Positions 15,813-25,005 of a DNA stretch of 64,000 bases are shown piece after piece. The notes beneath the pieces are model-generated. The model was given only the letters and a program-made list of their open reading frames with translations. It made no database searches and was not told the DNA's origin. A program made the position numbers and the translations under genes. The DNA comes from Shinella granuli (GTDB taxonomy: Bacteria; Pseudomonadota; Alphaproteobacteria; Rhizobiales; Rhizobiaceae), in assembly GCF_004341885.1 (NCBI RefSeq), contig NZ_SLVX01000025.1, positions 21,825 to 85,824 on the forward strand, given 5' to 3'. Positions within the stretch are counted from its first letter, which is position 1. Every line of letters starts with the position of its first letter.

Positions 15813-17170
15813 GAACGGTCACTTTCGGAGAGATTGACGGATGCGCCGGACCCATGGCTGTCGCCCGAGCGAACGGCATGGGCGGCGGCGCTGACGCCGT
15901 GGGCGACATGGCTGCCGCGCTTCATGCGCTGGGCCCATGCCGGCGGCTGATCGGGTGTGGTTGCGGGAGCGACGGAAGCGGGATCGGATTCGCCAGTGCC
16001 CGCGCCAGACGAGAAGGAGCCGCCGGTGGCGCTGACGCCTGCACGCGCGCCGTCGGAGAAGCTGGATTTCATGCTTTCCGAGGCGCGGGACGCGGCACGG
16101 CGCAACGGGGAAACGGAGGCCGATCCGGCGGCGCGTGCTACGCCTCCGAGGCCGGACGCGACGCCGGACGCGCCCGACTGTCCCATAGAGCCCAATGTGT
16201 AGGCCGACGATGCCGCGCCGGCCGCCGCAGCGCCACCACGCGCGGCAGCGGCGCCGCCGGAAAGAAGAGCGGCTCCGCCCTTCGCGGCCAGTACCGCGCC
16301 GCCGCCAGCAGCGAGTGCCGCACCGCCGACAGCAAGGCCGGTGCCAACCGCGGCGCCTGCGCCAAGCTGCGGGCCGCCGCTGACAAGACCGGAGGCAATA
16401 CCGGGACCGAAGATGCCAAGGCCGACGAGCGAGAGCGCCGCAAGAACGATGGCCATGGCGTCGTCGATGCTCGGGGTCTGGCCGCCGAAGCCTTGCGTGA
16501 ACTGACTGAACAGCGTTGAGCCGATGCCGACGATGACAGCGAGGACCAGGACCTTGATGCCGCTGGAAATCACATTGCCAAGCACGCGCTCGGCCATGAA
16601 GGCGGTCTTGCCGAAGAGGCCGAACGGGATCAGGACGAAACCGGCGAGCGTCGACAACTTGAACTCGATCAGCGTCACGAAGAGCTGGATCGCCAGAATG
16701 AAGAAGGCGAGGATGACCAGCGCCCAGGCAAACAAAAGGCAGACGATCTGGATCAGGTTCTCGAAAACCGCGATCCAGCCCATCAGGGGCGATATCGCGT
16801 CGAGCAAGGGACGCGCGGCATCGAGGCCGGTCTGTGCGACCTTGCCTGGACGAAGCAGATCCTGCGCAGTGAAGCCGGTGCCGGAGGCTTTCAGTCCGAG
16901 GCCGGCGAAGCTGTCGAAGACAATCTTGGCGAGGTTGTTCCAGTTGGATATCAGGTAGGCGAACACCCCGACAAACAAGGTCTTCTTCACCAGACGGGCG
17001 ATGATGTCGTCGTCGGCGCCCCAGCTCCAGAAGAGAGCGGCCAGCGTCACGTCGATCACGATCAGGGTGGTGGCGACAAACGCCACCTCGCCGCCGAGCA
17101 GACCGAACCCGCTGTCGATATAGCGGGTGAAGGTTCCGAGAAATGTGTCGATAACGCCGGAGCCGCCCAT
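15809..17170 (-). CDS. trbL: Conjugal transfer protein TrbL (VirB6-like)
   Basis: A 453-residue polytopic inner-membrane channel protein. Six or so membrane segments occupy the first 280 residues; the remainder is a low-complexity Ala/Gly/Ser tail ending in a charged segment. TrbL/VirB6 proteins form part of the translocation path for DNA. It starts at ATG 17170, three bases after the trbK stop. Confidence 0.88.
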   Translation of the reverse strand: MGGSGVIDTFLGTFTRYIDSGFGLLGGEVAFVATTLIVIDVTLAALFWSWGADDDIIARLVKKTLFVGVFAYLISNWNNLAKIVFDSFAGLGLKASGTGFTAQDLLRPGKVAQTGLDAARPLLDAISPLMGWIAVFENLIQIVCLLFAWALVILAFFILAIQLFVTLIEFKLSTLAGFVLIPFGLFGKTAFMAERVLGNVISSGIKVLVLAVIVGIGSTLFSQFTQGFGGQTPSIDDAMAIVLAALSLVGLGIFGPGIASGLVSGGPQLGAGAAVGTGLAVGGAALAAGGGAVLAAKGGAALLSGGAAAARGGAAAAGAASSAYTLGSMGQSGASGVASGLGGVARAAGSASVSPLRRAASRASESMKSSFSDGARAGVSATGGSFSSGAGTGESDPASVAPATTPDQPPAWAQRMKRGSHVAHGVSAAAHAVRSGDSHGSGASVNLSESDRS

Positions 17171-17173
17171 GCT

Positions 17174-17461
17174 TCACCGCCCTTCGCTGGAGGACGGCGA
17201 CGCCGGTGCAGAGGACGGACGCAGGAAACGGTCGCGGGTTTCCGCCCAGACGCGCAGGCATTCGGGGTCATTCGCGGCTTGCTGGCCAAGCTGCTGGCAC
17301 CGGCGCTGCCCCGCGCGCAGCGGATCGTGCGAGGGTTCGATGACGCGCGTGGAGAAATCCTCTTTCGGGTCCTCCTTTCGGGTCAGTTCGACGACCGCCG
17401 CCGTAATGGCGACGGCGACGAACACGACAGCGCCCAGCCGGGCCAGCATCTTGCCGTCCAT
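17174..17461 (-). CDS. trbK: Putative entry exclusion protein TrbK (alternative type)
   Basis: A 95-residue protein with one N-terminal membrane segment (GAVVFVAVAITAAVVEL) and a short periplasmic part with two cysteines (QRRCQQLG and DPECLRVW). Its size, its place between trbJ and trbL, and the conserved cysteines match the TrbK-alt family, thought to block entry into cells that already carry the element. Assignment rests mainly on position and family look. Confidence 0.78.
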   Translation of the reverse strand: MDGKMLARLGAVVFVAVAITAAVVELTRKEDPKEDFSTRVIEPSHDPLRAGQRRCQQLGQQAANDPECLRVWAETRDRFLRPSSAPASPSSSEGR

Positions 17462-17471
17462 AAGCCCGCCC

Positions 17472-18236
17472 TCAGTTGCCGTTGAACATCTGCGCGTTGC
17501 CCGGCTGGTAGCCCGAGCCCGGCGTCAGGAAGCGGCGGCGCTGTTCCCGTCCCTGCTCCGCCGCAGCCGTGCGCTCGGCTTCGGTCAGCGCGCCGGCACG
17601 CCCGTTGGCCGCAAGCAAGGCGACCAGATCGGAAAGCTGCTGCGACTGGAGTGCGAGGAGCTGGTTGCCGGCCTGCGTCGCCTGAAGCGCGCCCGTTGCG
17701 CCCTGGCTCTGGCTCACCAGGTCGCTCATCTGCGTGCGGTTGGTGTCGATGTTGCCGACGACACCCGCCTGGACGCGCATGGCGTCCTGAAGGCCGCCGA
17801 CCGTGTTCTGCCAGCGCGATCGTGCATCGGAGACGAGTTGCTGATCCGTGGCCGACATGGAGACGTTGCCGTATTTCTGGCTGAACATCTGGTCGATCTG
17901 CTGGACGTTGAAGGCGATGCCCTGCGCCTGCTGGAGAAGCTGCTGCGTCTTCTGGACATTCTGCTGCAAGGTCTGGAGAGCGGAGAAAGGCAGGTTCGCC
18001 AGATTGCGCGCCTGGTTGATCAGCATCGTCGCTTCGTTCTGAAGCGAGGTGATCTGGTGCGTGATCTGTTCCAGAGTGCGCGCAGCCGTCAGCACATTCT
18101 GCGCGTAGTTGCTCGGATCGAACACGATCCGCCACGCATAGGCGGGCGAGGTCACGACGGAAGAGAAGGCGATCGGTGCGGCGAGTGCGGTTGCGGCAAG
18201 CAGAACTGCGCGCAGGCGGAAACGGGAGGTCGTCAT
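17472..18236 (-). CDS. trbJ: Conjugal transfer protein TrbJ (VirB5-like)
   Basis: A 254-residue secreted pilus-associated protein. A signal peptide (about 30 residues ending SPAYA) precedes a glutamine-rich helical region (QNVQKTQQLLQQAQG) typical of TrbJ/VirB5. It probably sits at the pilus tip and contacts recipients. ATG at 18236 overlaps the trbE stop (ATGA); an upstream extension inside trbE is rejected. Confidence 0.88.
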   Translation of the reverse strand: MTTSRFRLRAVLLAATALAAPIAFSSVVTSPAYAWRIVFDPSNYAQNVLTAARTLEQITHQITSLQNEATMLINQARNLANLPFSALQTLQQNVQKTQQLLQQAQGIAFNVQQIDQMFSQKYGNVSMSATDQQLVSDARSRWQNTVGGLQDAMRVQAGVVGNIDTNRTQMSDLVSQSQGATGALQATQAGNQLLALQSQQLSDLVALLAANGRAGALTEAERTAAAEQGREQRRRFLTPGSGYQPGNAQMFNGN

Positions 18237-20689
18237 GATAGAGGTTCCTTTTGGGATTGGAGGACGGTCGTCTGGACGTTCGGGATCAGATCGACGGCCC
18301 AGCCGACCTCGCGAGCGGCGAGCCACGCCGTGAGGAAGCCGTCGCGTCCGTTCTCGGCGACGATCTGGGCAATCAGCGTCTGATCGGACTTGGAAGATGC
18401 GGCACAGAGCGCGAGCCCGACTTCGGACAGGCCGAGCTCGAACAGACGATTGCCGCGCCGGGACTGGCAGTAGTAGTCGCGCTTGGGCGTCGCTCGCGCG
18501 AGGATCTCGATCTGACGGTCATTGAGACCGAAGCGGCGATAGATGGCGGTGATCTGCGGTTCGACTGCCCGTTCGTTCGGCAGGAGCAGTCGCGTCGGGC
18601 AACTTTCGATGATGGCCGGGGCAATGTCCGAATTGTCGATGTCGCTGAGCGACTGGGTGGCGAAGATGACCGAGGCGTTTTTCTTGCGCAGCGTCTTGAG
18701 CCACTCGCGGAGCTGGCCGGCGAAGCCTTCGTCGTCTAGCGCCAGCCAGCCTTCGTCGATGATGAGCAGCGTCGGCCGCCCGTCCAGCCTGTCGCCGATG
18801 CGGTGGAAGAGATAGGCGAGCACAGCAGGCGCAGCGCCCGTCCCGACCAGCCCCTCGATCTCGAATGCCTGCACGTCGGCCGAGCCGAGATGTTCGGCTT
18901 CGGCATCGAGCAAGCGGCCATAGGGACCGCCGACGCAGAAAGGGCGGAGCGCCTGTTTGAGGTCGTTGGACTGGAGAAGGACGCTGAGGCCGGTGATCGT
19001 GCGCTCACCGATCGGCGCCGAGGCGAGCGAGGTGAGCGCCGTCCAGATGTGCTCCTTTGCCTCCGGGGTGATTTTAATCCCTTCCCGCAGAAGGATCGCG
19101 ACGATCCAGTCGGCGGCCCAGGCGCGCTCATAGGTGTCGTGAATGCGGGCCAGCGGCTGAAGCGATACCGAGGATTCCGATCCTTCGGTCAGGCCGCCGC
19201 CGAGATCGTGCCAGTCGCCGCCCATGGCGAGCGATGCGGCGCGGATCGAACCGCCGAAGTCGAAAGCGAAGACCTGGCTGCGGAGGTAACGGCGAAATTG
19301 CAAGGCCATGAGGGCGAGCAGCACGGATTTGCCCGCCCCTGTTGGGCCGACGACGAGCGTGTGGCCGACATCGCCGACATGCAAAGAAAGCCGGAACGGG
19401 GTCGAACCTTCGGTTCTGCCGTAAAGCAGCGGGGGCGCATCGAAGTGTTCATCCCGTTCCGGCCCCGCCCACACGGCAGAGAGGGGGATCATGTGGGCGA
19501 GATTGAGCGTCGAGATCGGCGGCTGGCGCACGTTTGCATAGACATGGCCGGGCAGACTGCCGAGCCAGGCGTCCACCGCGTTGACCGTCTCGATCATGGC
19601 CGTGAAGTCGCGGCCCTGGATGACCTTCTCGACCAGCCGCAGCTTTTCGTCGGCAAGGCGCGGATCGGCATCCCAGACCGTGATCGTGGCGGTGACATAG
19701 GCCATGCCGGCTACGTCGGCGCCGAGCTCCTGCAAGGCCATGTCCGCGTCGGCGGCCTTGTTCGCGGCGTCGGTGTCCACCAGCACCGATTGCTCGTTGG
19801 TCATCACCTCCTTGAGGATCGCGGCAATCGACTTGCGCTTGGCGAACCATTGCCGCCTGATCTTGGTGAGCAGCTTGGTCGCGTCGGTCTTGTCGAGGAG
19901 GATCGCGCGCGTCGACCAGCGATACGGGAAGGCCAGCCGGTTCAGATCGTCGAGCAGGCCGGGCGTCGTCGCGGTCGGGAAGCCGACGACGGTCAGCACA
20001 CGCAGATTCTGATCGCCAAGACGCGGCTCCAGACCGCCGGTGAGCGGCTGATCGGCGAGCAGCGCGTCGAGATAGATCGGCGTTTCCGGTACGCGGACAC
20101 GATGGCGTTTCGTCGACACGCTGGAATGCAGGTAGGTCAGCGTCTCGCTGTCATCGAGCCAACCGCAGGACGGCATGAAACCGTCAAGTAGGGCCAGCAC
20201 GCGATCGGTGCGGTCGGTGAAGGCGCGCAGGATCTCGTGCGGGTCGACGCCCGAGCGCTCACGCCCTTCGTAAAGCCAGGACTCGGTACGTGCGGCTTCC
20301 TCGGCCGGCGGAAGAAACAGGAAGGTGAGGAAGTAGCTCGATACGAAATGTGCGCCAGCTTCTTCGAAGTCGGCCTTGCGCTCGGCATCGACCAAAGCCG
20401 ACGCGGGATCGGGAAAGATGTTGTCGGGATAGGTGGCGGCCTCGTACCGTTGTGCCTCGATGAAAATGCTCCAGCCCAGGCCAAGGCGGCGGAAAGCGTT
20501 GTTGATGCGGCTCGCAACGGCAACCAGCTCGGCCGCGACGGAGGAATCCAGATCCGGACCCCGAAAGCGGGCCGTGCGCTGAAACGAGCCATCCTTGTTC
20601 AGCACGATGCCGGGAGCGACCAGAGCGACCCATGGCAAATAGTCGGCGAGGCGAGCGGCAGTGCGACGATATTCGGCGAGATTCATCAT
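18233..20689 (-). CDS. trbE: Conjugal transfer ATPase TrbE (VirB4-like)
   Basis: An 818-residue cytoplasmic ATPase that powers pilus assembly and transfer. Seen: the CagE/TrbE N-terminal domain, the Walker A motif GPTGAGKS in the second half, and Walker B LLIIDEGWLAL. Two adjacent ATGs (20689 and 20686) follow AGGAGG by five and eight bases; either could be used. Stop overlaps trbJ by four bases. Length is normal for TrbE. Confidence 0.92.
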   Translation of the reverse strand: MMNLAEYRRTAARLADYLPWVALVAPGIVLNKDGSFQRTARFRGPDLDSSVAAELVAVASRINNAFRRLGLGWSIFIEAQRYEAATYPDNIFPDPASALVDAERKADFEEAGAHFVSSYFLTFLFLPPAEEAARTESWLYEGRERSGVDPHEILRAFTDRTDRVLALLDGFMPSCGWLDDSETLTYLHSSVSTKRHRVRVPETPIYLDALLADQPLTGGLEPRLGDQNLRVLTVVGFPTATTPGLLDDLNRLAFPYRWSTRAILLDKTDATKLLTKIRRQWFAKRKSIAAILKEVMTNEQSVLVDTDAANKAADADMALQELGADVAGMAYVTATITVWDADPRLADEKLRLVEKVIQGRDFTAMIETVNAVDAWLGSLPGHVYANVRQPPISTLNLAHMIPLSAVWAGPERDEHFDAPPLLYGRTEGSTPFRLSLHVGDVGHTLVVGPTGAGKSVLLALMALQFRRYLRSQVFAFDFGGSIRAASLAMGGDWHDLGGGLTEGSESSVSLQPLARIHDTYERAWAADWIVAILLREGIKITPEAKEHIWTALTSLASAPIGERTITGLSVLLQSNDLKQALRPFCVGGPYGRLLDAEAEHLGSADVQAFEIEGLVGTGAAPAVLAYLFHRIGDRLDGRPTLLIIDEGWLALDDEGFAGQLREWLKTLRKKNASVIFATQSLSDIDNSDIAPAIIESCPTRLLLPNERAVEPQITAIYRRFGLNDRQIEILARATPKRDYYCQSRRGNRLFELGLSEVGLALCAASSKSDQTLIAQIVAENGRDGFLTAWLAAREVGWAVDLIPNVQTTVLQSQKEPLS

Positions 20690-20699
20690 GGCCGCCTCC

Positions 20700-20981
20700 T
20701 CACACCGCGAGGAAAGCCGGAATGCGCAGATGCCTGCGCCCGACCTCGACAAAGAGTGGATCGCGACGGGCCGCCCAGACGGCCACGAAATGACCGATTG
20801 CCCAGATGGCGAGGCCGACGAGCCAGAGGCGCAGGCCGAGGCCCACGGCCCCGGCCAACGTGCCGTTCATGATCGCGATGGAGCGCGGTGCACCGCCCAG
20901 CAGGATGTGCTCGGTCAAGGCGCGATGGACGGGCACCGAAAAGCCCGGCACCGCGTCGAGTTGTTCGAAGACCGCCGCCAT
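20700..20981 (-). CDS. trbD: Conjugal transfer protein TrbD (VirB3-like)
   Basis: A 93-residue inner-membrane protein with two close membrane segments (about residues 38-72), of the VirB3/TrbD type that supports the VirB4 ATPase. It begins MAAVFEQLDAVPGF at ATG 20981, which shares its last base with the TGA of trbC (TGATG). It ends ten bases before the trbE start. The longer in-frame ORF to 21404 lies over trbC and is a shadow. Confidence 0.88.
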   Translation of the reverse strand: MAAVFEQLDAVPGFSVPVHRALTEHILLGGAPRSIAIMNGTLAGAVGLGLRLWLVGLAIWAIGHFVAVWAARRDPLFVEVGRRHLRIPAFLAV

Positions 20982-21391
20982 CAGACAAGTACCCCGCCGC
21001 CGAAGCTGAAGAAGCTGAGGAAGAACGAGCTGGCCGCGAAGGCGATCGACAGACCGAATACGATCTGGATCAGGCGGCGGAAGCCGCCGCTGGTGTCGCC
21101 GAAGGCGAGCGCCAGGCCGGTGGCGATGATGATGATCACCGCCACGATCTTGGCGACCGGCCCCTCGATCGACTGGAGGATCTGTTGAAGCGGCTGTTCC
21201 CACGGCATGGAGGAGCCGGAGGCATGGGCCGGCGGCGTGGCGGCCAGCATCATGATGGTGAAGAGCGCGGTCGAACTGGCGAGACGCCGGTAGCTGCCGC
21301 GCATGATCGAGCCGGCGGGCAGATCTGGACCGATGGGCACGGGCGACAGGACGGGCGGATTGGTCACATTCGGAACGACGGGCGAATTCAT
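20981..21391 (-). CDS. trbC: Conjugal transfer protein TrbC (VirB2-like pilin)
   Basis: A 136-residue prepilin. A long leader with a membrane segment ends in PPAHA; the mature part has two hydrophobic stretches (IVAVIIIIATGLALAFG and IVFGLSIAFAASSFFLSFF) as in cyclic or linear conjugative pilins. In RP4 the TrbC pilin is processed by TraF, and a TraF peptidase is encoded at 28135-28680. Confidence 0.9.
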   Translation of the reverse strand: MNSPVVPNVTNPPVLSPVPIGPDLPAGSIMRGSYRRLASSTALFTIMMLAATPPAHASGSSMPWEQPLQQILQSIEGPVAKIVAVIIIIATGLALAFGDTSGGFRRLIQIVFGLSIAFAASSFFLSFFSFGGGVLV

Positions 21392-22371
21392 TCAGCTTCT
21401 CCATTCGAGGTGGTTGCGGGGATGATGCGGTAGTCGCCGGTGGCGGGATCGATGCCGTCGACGCGCGCGAGCTCGGCCAGCCGGCGCGACAAGCCGCGGC
21501 CGGAGAGGACGGCGACGAGATCGATGGTCTCGGCGATCAGCGCGCGCGGGACCGTGACGACGGCTTCCTGGATGAGTTGCTCGAGGCGACGCAGCGCGCC
21601 GATGCCGGAGCCGGCGTGGATCGTGCCGATGCCGCCGGGATGGCCGGTGCCCCAGGCTTTGAGCAGGTCGAGGGCTTCTGAGCCGCGGACCTCGCCAATG
21701 GGAATGCGGTCGGGCCGCAGGCGCAGCGAGGAGCGGACGAGATCGGAAAGCGTGGCAACGCCATCCTTGGTCCGCATCGCGACTAGGTTCGGCGCTGCGC
21801 ATTGCAGCTCGCGGGTATCCTCAATGATGACGACGCGATCTGCTGTCTTCGCCACCTCGGCGAGCAGCGCGTTGGTCAGCGTTGTCTTGCCGGTAGAAGT
21901 GCCCCCAGCGACGAGTATGTTGGCGCGGGACTGGACCGCTGCGCGCAGCTTCACCGCCTGGTCGGCCGTCATGATGCCGGCGGCCACATAATCGTCGAGC
22001 GTGAAGACCGCGACAGCCGGCTTGCGAATAGCGAAGGCGGGTGACGCTACGACTGGTGGAAGCAGGCCCTCAAAACGCTCACCTGTTTCCGGCAACTCGG
22101 CCGAGACGCGCGGCGAGCGGGCGTGAACCTCCGCACCGACATGATGCGCGACCAGACGCACGATGCGCTCGCCATCGGCGGCCGTCATCGTCTCGCCGGT
22201 ATCGGCCAGCCCTTCGGAAAGCCGATCCACCCAGATGCGCCCATCGGGATTCAGCATCACCTCGACCACCGCCGGGTCTTCCAGAAACCGCGCGATGGCG
22301 CTGCCGAGCGCGGTGCGCAGCATGCGCGCGCCACGCTGGCTCGCTTCCTGTCTGTGATGAGTGGATGCCAT
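21388..22371 (-). CDS. trbB: Conjugal transfer ATPase TrbB (VirB11-like)
   Basis: A 327-residue hexameric secretion ATPase. Seen: Walker [10 protein letters not shown] near residue 158, the Asp box [10 protein letters not shown], Walker B region and the His box [10 protein letters not shown]. It switches the system between pilus building and DNA export. ATG at 22371. The 190 bp upstream hold an inverted repeat at 22406-22422. Confidence 0.92.
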   Translation of the reverse strand: MASTHHRQEASQRGARMLRTALGSAIARFLEDPAVVEVMLNPDGRIWVDRLSEGLADTGETMTAADGERIVRLVAHHVGAEVHARSPRVSAELPETGERFEGLLPPVVASPAFAIRKPAVAVFTLDDYVAAGIMTADQAVKLRAAVQSRANILVAGGTSTGKTTLTNALLAEVAKTADRVVIIEDTRELQCAAPNLVAMRTKDGVATLSDLVRSSLRLRPDRIPIGEVRGSEALDLLKAWGTGHPGGIGTIHAGSGIGALRRLEQLIQEAVVTVPRALIAETIDLVAVLSGRGLSRRLAELARVDGIDPATGDYRIIPATTSNGEAE

Positions 22372-22405
22372 CTCGTCCCCGTTTCTCGTGGGGACGCAAC
22401 AGATG

Positions 22406-22422
22406 ATCCCCGGATCGGGGAT
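22406..22422. promoter_or_regulatory. Inverted repeat ATCCCCG-N3-CGGGGAT upstream of trbB
   Basis: Seven-base perfect arms (22406-22412 and 22416-22422) with a 3-base centre, 35-51 bp before the trbB start, in the 190-bp gap between the CopG-like gene and trbB. Followed by a short A/T stretch. It may be an operator or a small hairpin; I cannot tell which. The rest of 22372-22561 shows no gene. Confidence 0.45.
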
Positions 22423-22561
22423 GATTAAAAGAGCCCGGAATCAGGCCGATTCAACAAGTTTCGGTCGTAGTAGTAGCGTGGCGTGCAAATACAGGAGAAC
22501 GGCGGTGCGCCCCTGTTCTTGAACTGGTCGTATCGATTCCCAGATGCCGCGCGCGAGGTGT

Positions 22562-22990
22562 TCACGCGTCCGATTCGGGCACATCTTCCGAAATCTCTTG
22601 CCGAAGCTTCGGCCCCTGCGCCAGACGCCGGCCAAGCGCGGTGATGAACGCCTCGTAACGCTCGCTGGATTTGGCACGCGCTGCCTGCGCCGCCGGCTCC
22701 GGCAAGGCGGGCGTCGTGGTTATCCAGAAGCGGATGAACACCGCAAGGGTCTCGACGGCGATGCCGACGTCCCGTTCCAGGCGCGTCATGCGGCGGTCGA
22801 TCTGGTCGAGGCGCTTGGCGACGATCGCCTCCCGCCGCTCGGCATCGTCCGGCGAGAGAAACGACGCGATGGCCGCCTCCGCGATCATGGATTGCGATTG
22901 ATCGCGCCGGGCGGCAAAATCCGCCAGCGTCTTCTCGACATCGGGGTCCAGATAGACCGTGGTCTTTATCTTCTTCCGGTGACTGGTCAT
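22562..22990 (-). CDS. CopG-type ribbon-helix-helix protein
   Basis: A 142-residue protein with an N-terminal ribbon-helix-helix (KKIKTTVYLDPDVEKTLADFAARR) and a long helical C-terminal part. It lies between traG and trbB, a fixed place in this family of clusters. It may control the trb promoter or act as an accessory DNA-binding protein at oriT, as small RHH proteins do elsewhere (inference). Confidence 0.78.
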   Translation of the reverse strand: MTSHRKKIKTTVYLDPDVEKTLADFAARRDQSQSMIAEAAIASFLSPDDAERREAIVAKRLDQIDRRMTRLERDVGIAVETLAVFIRFWITTTPALPEPAAQAARAKSSERYEAFITALGRRLAQGPKLRQEISEDVPESDA

Positions 22991-22995
22991 GGCGC

Positions 22996-24981
22996 CTACA
23001 GTTCCATGCCGTCATTCGGATCGAGCGAGACCTGCCGTGCGACGCCCTGCATCTGGCGGATCATGCGCTGGTTTCGCACGGCATCCTCATCGATGTCGTC
23101 AGGCGGCTCGATCTCGAACTCGTTCTCGATCGGCGCTTTCTTTTCTACCGGCTTTACCCGGTGGAGCTCGTGCTGCAGCCGCCGTTCGGATTCGGTCGGG
23201 TCCTGGTCGTCGGATCGGCCTGCCGGTTGCGCATCGAGCGCTTCCGGCCGCGCCGGGATCGGCAGGCTGGTCCAGTCGTCCGGACGAATCTGTTCCGGGC
23301 GCTTCAAGGCGGGCGGCGCCAGAAGACGTTCGCGGAAACGGGCATCCTCATAATAGCGCGCCTTTTTCGCCCGGATCGGCGGAATGCCGGCGACCATGAC
23401 GATCTCGTCGGCCGGCGGAAGCTGCATGATCTCGCCCGGCGTGAGCAACTGGCGGGCGGTTTCCGAGCGAGACACCATCAGGTGGCCGAGCCAGGGCGAC
23501 AGACGATGCCCGGCATAGTTTTTCATGGCCTTCATCTCGGTGGCCGTCCCGAGGGCGTCCGAGACGCGCTTGGCCGTCCGCTCGTCGTTCGTCGCGAAGC
23601 TCACGCGAACATGGCAGTTGTCGAGGATCGAATTGTTCGGCCCATAGGCTTTCTCGATCTGGTTCAGCGATTGCGCGATCAGGAAGCTCTTCAACCCATA
23701 CCCCGCCATGAAGGCCAGCGCGGTCTCGAAAAAGTCGAGGCGGCCGAGCGCCGGAAACTCATCGAGCATGAGGAGGAGACGATGGCGCCCGGTCTTCGCC
23801 TGGAGCTCTTCGGTCAGGCGACGGCCGATCTGATTGAGTAGCAGGCGGATCAGCGGCTTGGTCCGGTTGATGTCGCTGGGCGGCACGACGAGGTAGAGCG
23901 TCGTCGGAAGCTCGCCGCCGACGATGTCGCTGATCCGCCAGTCGCAGCGCCGCGTGACCTCGGCAACAACAGGATCGCGGTACAATCCGAGAAACGACAT
24001 GGCGGTTGATAGAACGCCGGAGCGCTCATTGTCGGATTTGTTGAGGAGCTCGCGCGCCGCGCTGGCCACGACAGGGTGTGGACCGGCCTCGCCCAGATGC
24101 GCGGTCTTCATCATAGCACGCAGCGTCGACTCCACCGGGCGCTTCGGATCGGAGAGGAAGTTGGCGACGCCGGCCAGCGTCTTTTCCGGCTCTGCATAGA
24201 GGACATGCAGGATTGCGCCGACCAGAAGTGAATGGCTGGTCTTTTCCCAGTGATTTCTTTTGTCCAGGCTCCCCTCGGGATCGACGAGAATGTCGGCGAT
24301 GTTCTGGACGTCGCGAACCTCCCATTCGCCCCGGCGGACCTCGAGCAACGGATTGTAGGCGGAGGATTTGGGATTGGTCGGATCGAACAGCAGCACACGG
24401 CCATGGAGTGACCGGAAGCCCGCGGTCAGCGTCCAGTTCTCACCCTTGATATCATGGACGATGGCCGAGCCCGGCCAGGTGAGGAGCGACGGCACGACGA
24501 GACCGACACCCTTGCCGGATCGGGTAGGCGCAAAGCACAGCACATGCTCCGGCCCATCATGGCGCAGATACTCGCGATGGTATCGGCCGAGTACCACGCC
24601 ATCGGGATCGAGCAGACCCGCAGCCTCGATCTCGGGCTTCTCTGCCCAGCGGGCCGAGCCATAGGTGGCGACATTCTTTTGTTCGCGCGCCCGCCAGACC
24701 GACATGCCGATGGCGACCGCGATCGCGATGAAACCGCCCGACGCGGCGATCATGCCGCCGGTCGCGAATATGCTCGGCGCATAGGCGTCGTAAAAGTACC
24801 ACCACCACATGATAGCGGCCGGAAAATAGACCGGAACGCCGAAGAGCCTGAACCACGGCTCGCCGAGCTGCGCCTGATAGCCGAGGCTCCACGCAACATA
24901 CTGCGTCGCGCCCCAGGTGGTAACGAGCACGATCAGGAAGACGATCGTGATCTGTCCCCAGAGGATCTTGGTGCCGGACAT
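22996..24981 (-). CDS. traG: Type IV coupling protein TraG (VirD4-like)
   Basis: A 661-residue inner-membrane DNA pump that links the relaxosome to the secretion channel. Seen: N-terminal membrane segments (about 10-30, 45-65 and 75-95), Walker A APTRSGKG near residue 152, Walker B LLLMLDEFPALGRL, and the VirD4/TraG ATPase core. The last 100 residues are charged and variable, as expected for a substrate-recognition tail. Confidence 0.92.
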   Translation of the reverse strand: MSGTKILWGQITIVFLIVLVTTWGATQYVAWSLGYQAQLGEPWFRLFGVPVYFPAAIMWWWYFYDAYAPSIFATGGMIAASGGFIAIAVAIGMSVWRAREQKNVATYGSARWAEKPEIEAAGLLDPDGVVLGRYHREYLRHDGPEHVLCFAPTRSGKGVGLVVPSLLTWPGSAIVHDIKGENWTLTAGFRSLHGRVLLFDPTNPKSSAYNPLLEVRRGEWEVRDVQNIADILVDPEGSLDKRNHWEKTSHSLLVGAILHVLYAEPEKTLAGVANFLSDPKRPVESTLRAMMKTAHLGEAGPHPVVASAARELLNKSDNERSGVLSTAMSFLGLYRDPVVAEVTRRCDWRISDIVGGELPTTLYLVVPPSDINRTKPLIRLLLNQIGRRLTEELQAKTGRHRLLLMLDEFPALGRLDFFETALAFMAGYGLKSFLIAQSLNQIEKAYGPNNSILDNCHVRVSFATNDERTAKRVSDALGTATEMKAMKNYAGHRLSPWLGHLMVSRSETARQLLTPGEIMQLPPADEIVMVAGIPPIRAKKARYYEDARFRERLLAPPALKRPEQIRPDDWTSLPIPARPEALDAQPAGRSDDQDPTESERRLQHELHRVKPVEKKAPIENEFEIEPPDDIDEDAVRNQRMIRQMQGVARQVSLDPNDGMEL

Positions 24982-25005
24982 AGCGAGGCTCCTTTCTGAC
25001 GGGTG

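Noticed and set aside
18803..20191. Long plus-strand ORF (462 aa) antisense to trbE
   Set aside because: It mirrors the codon pattern of trbE; the product is low-complexity and Arg/Gly-rich with no family resemblance, and trbE is certain.
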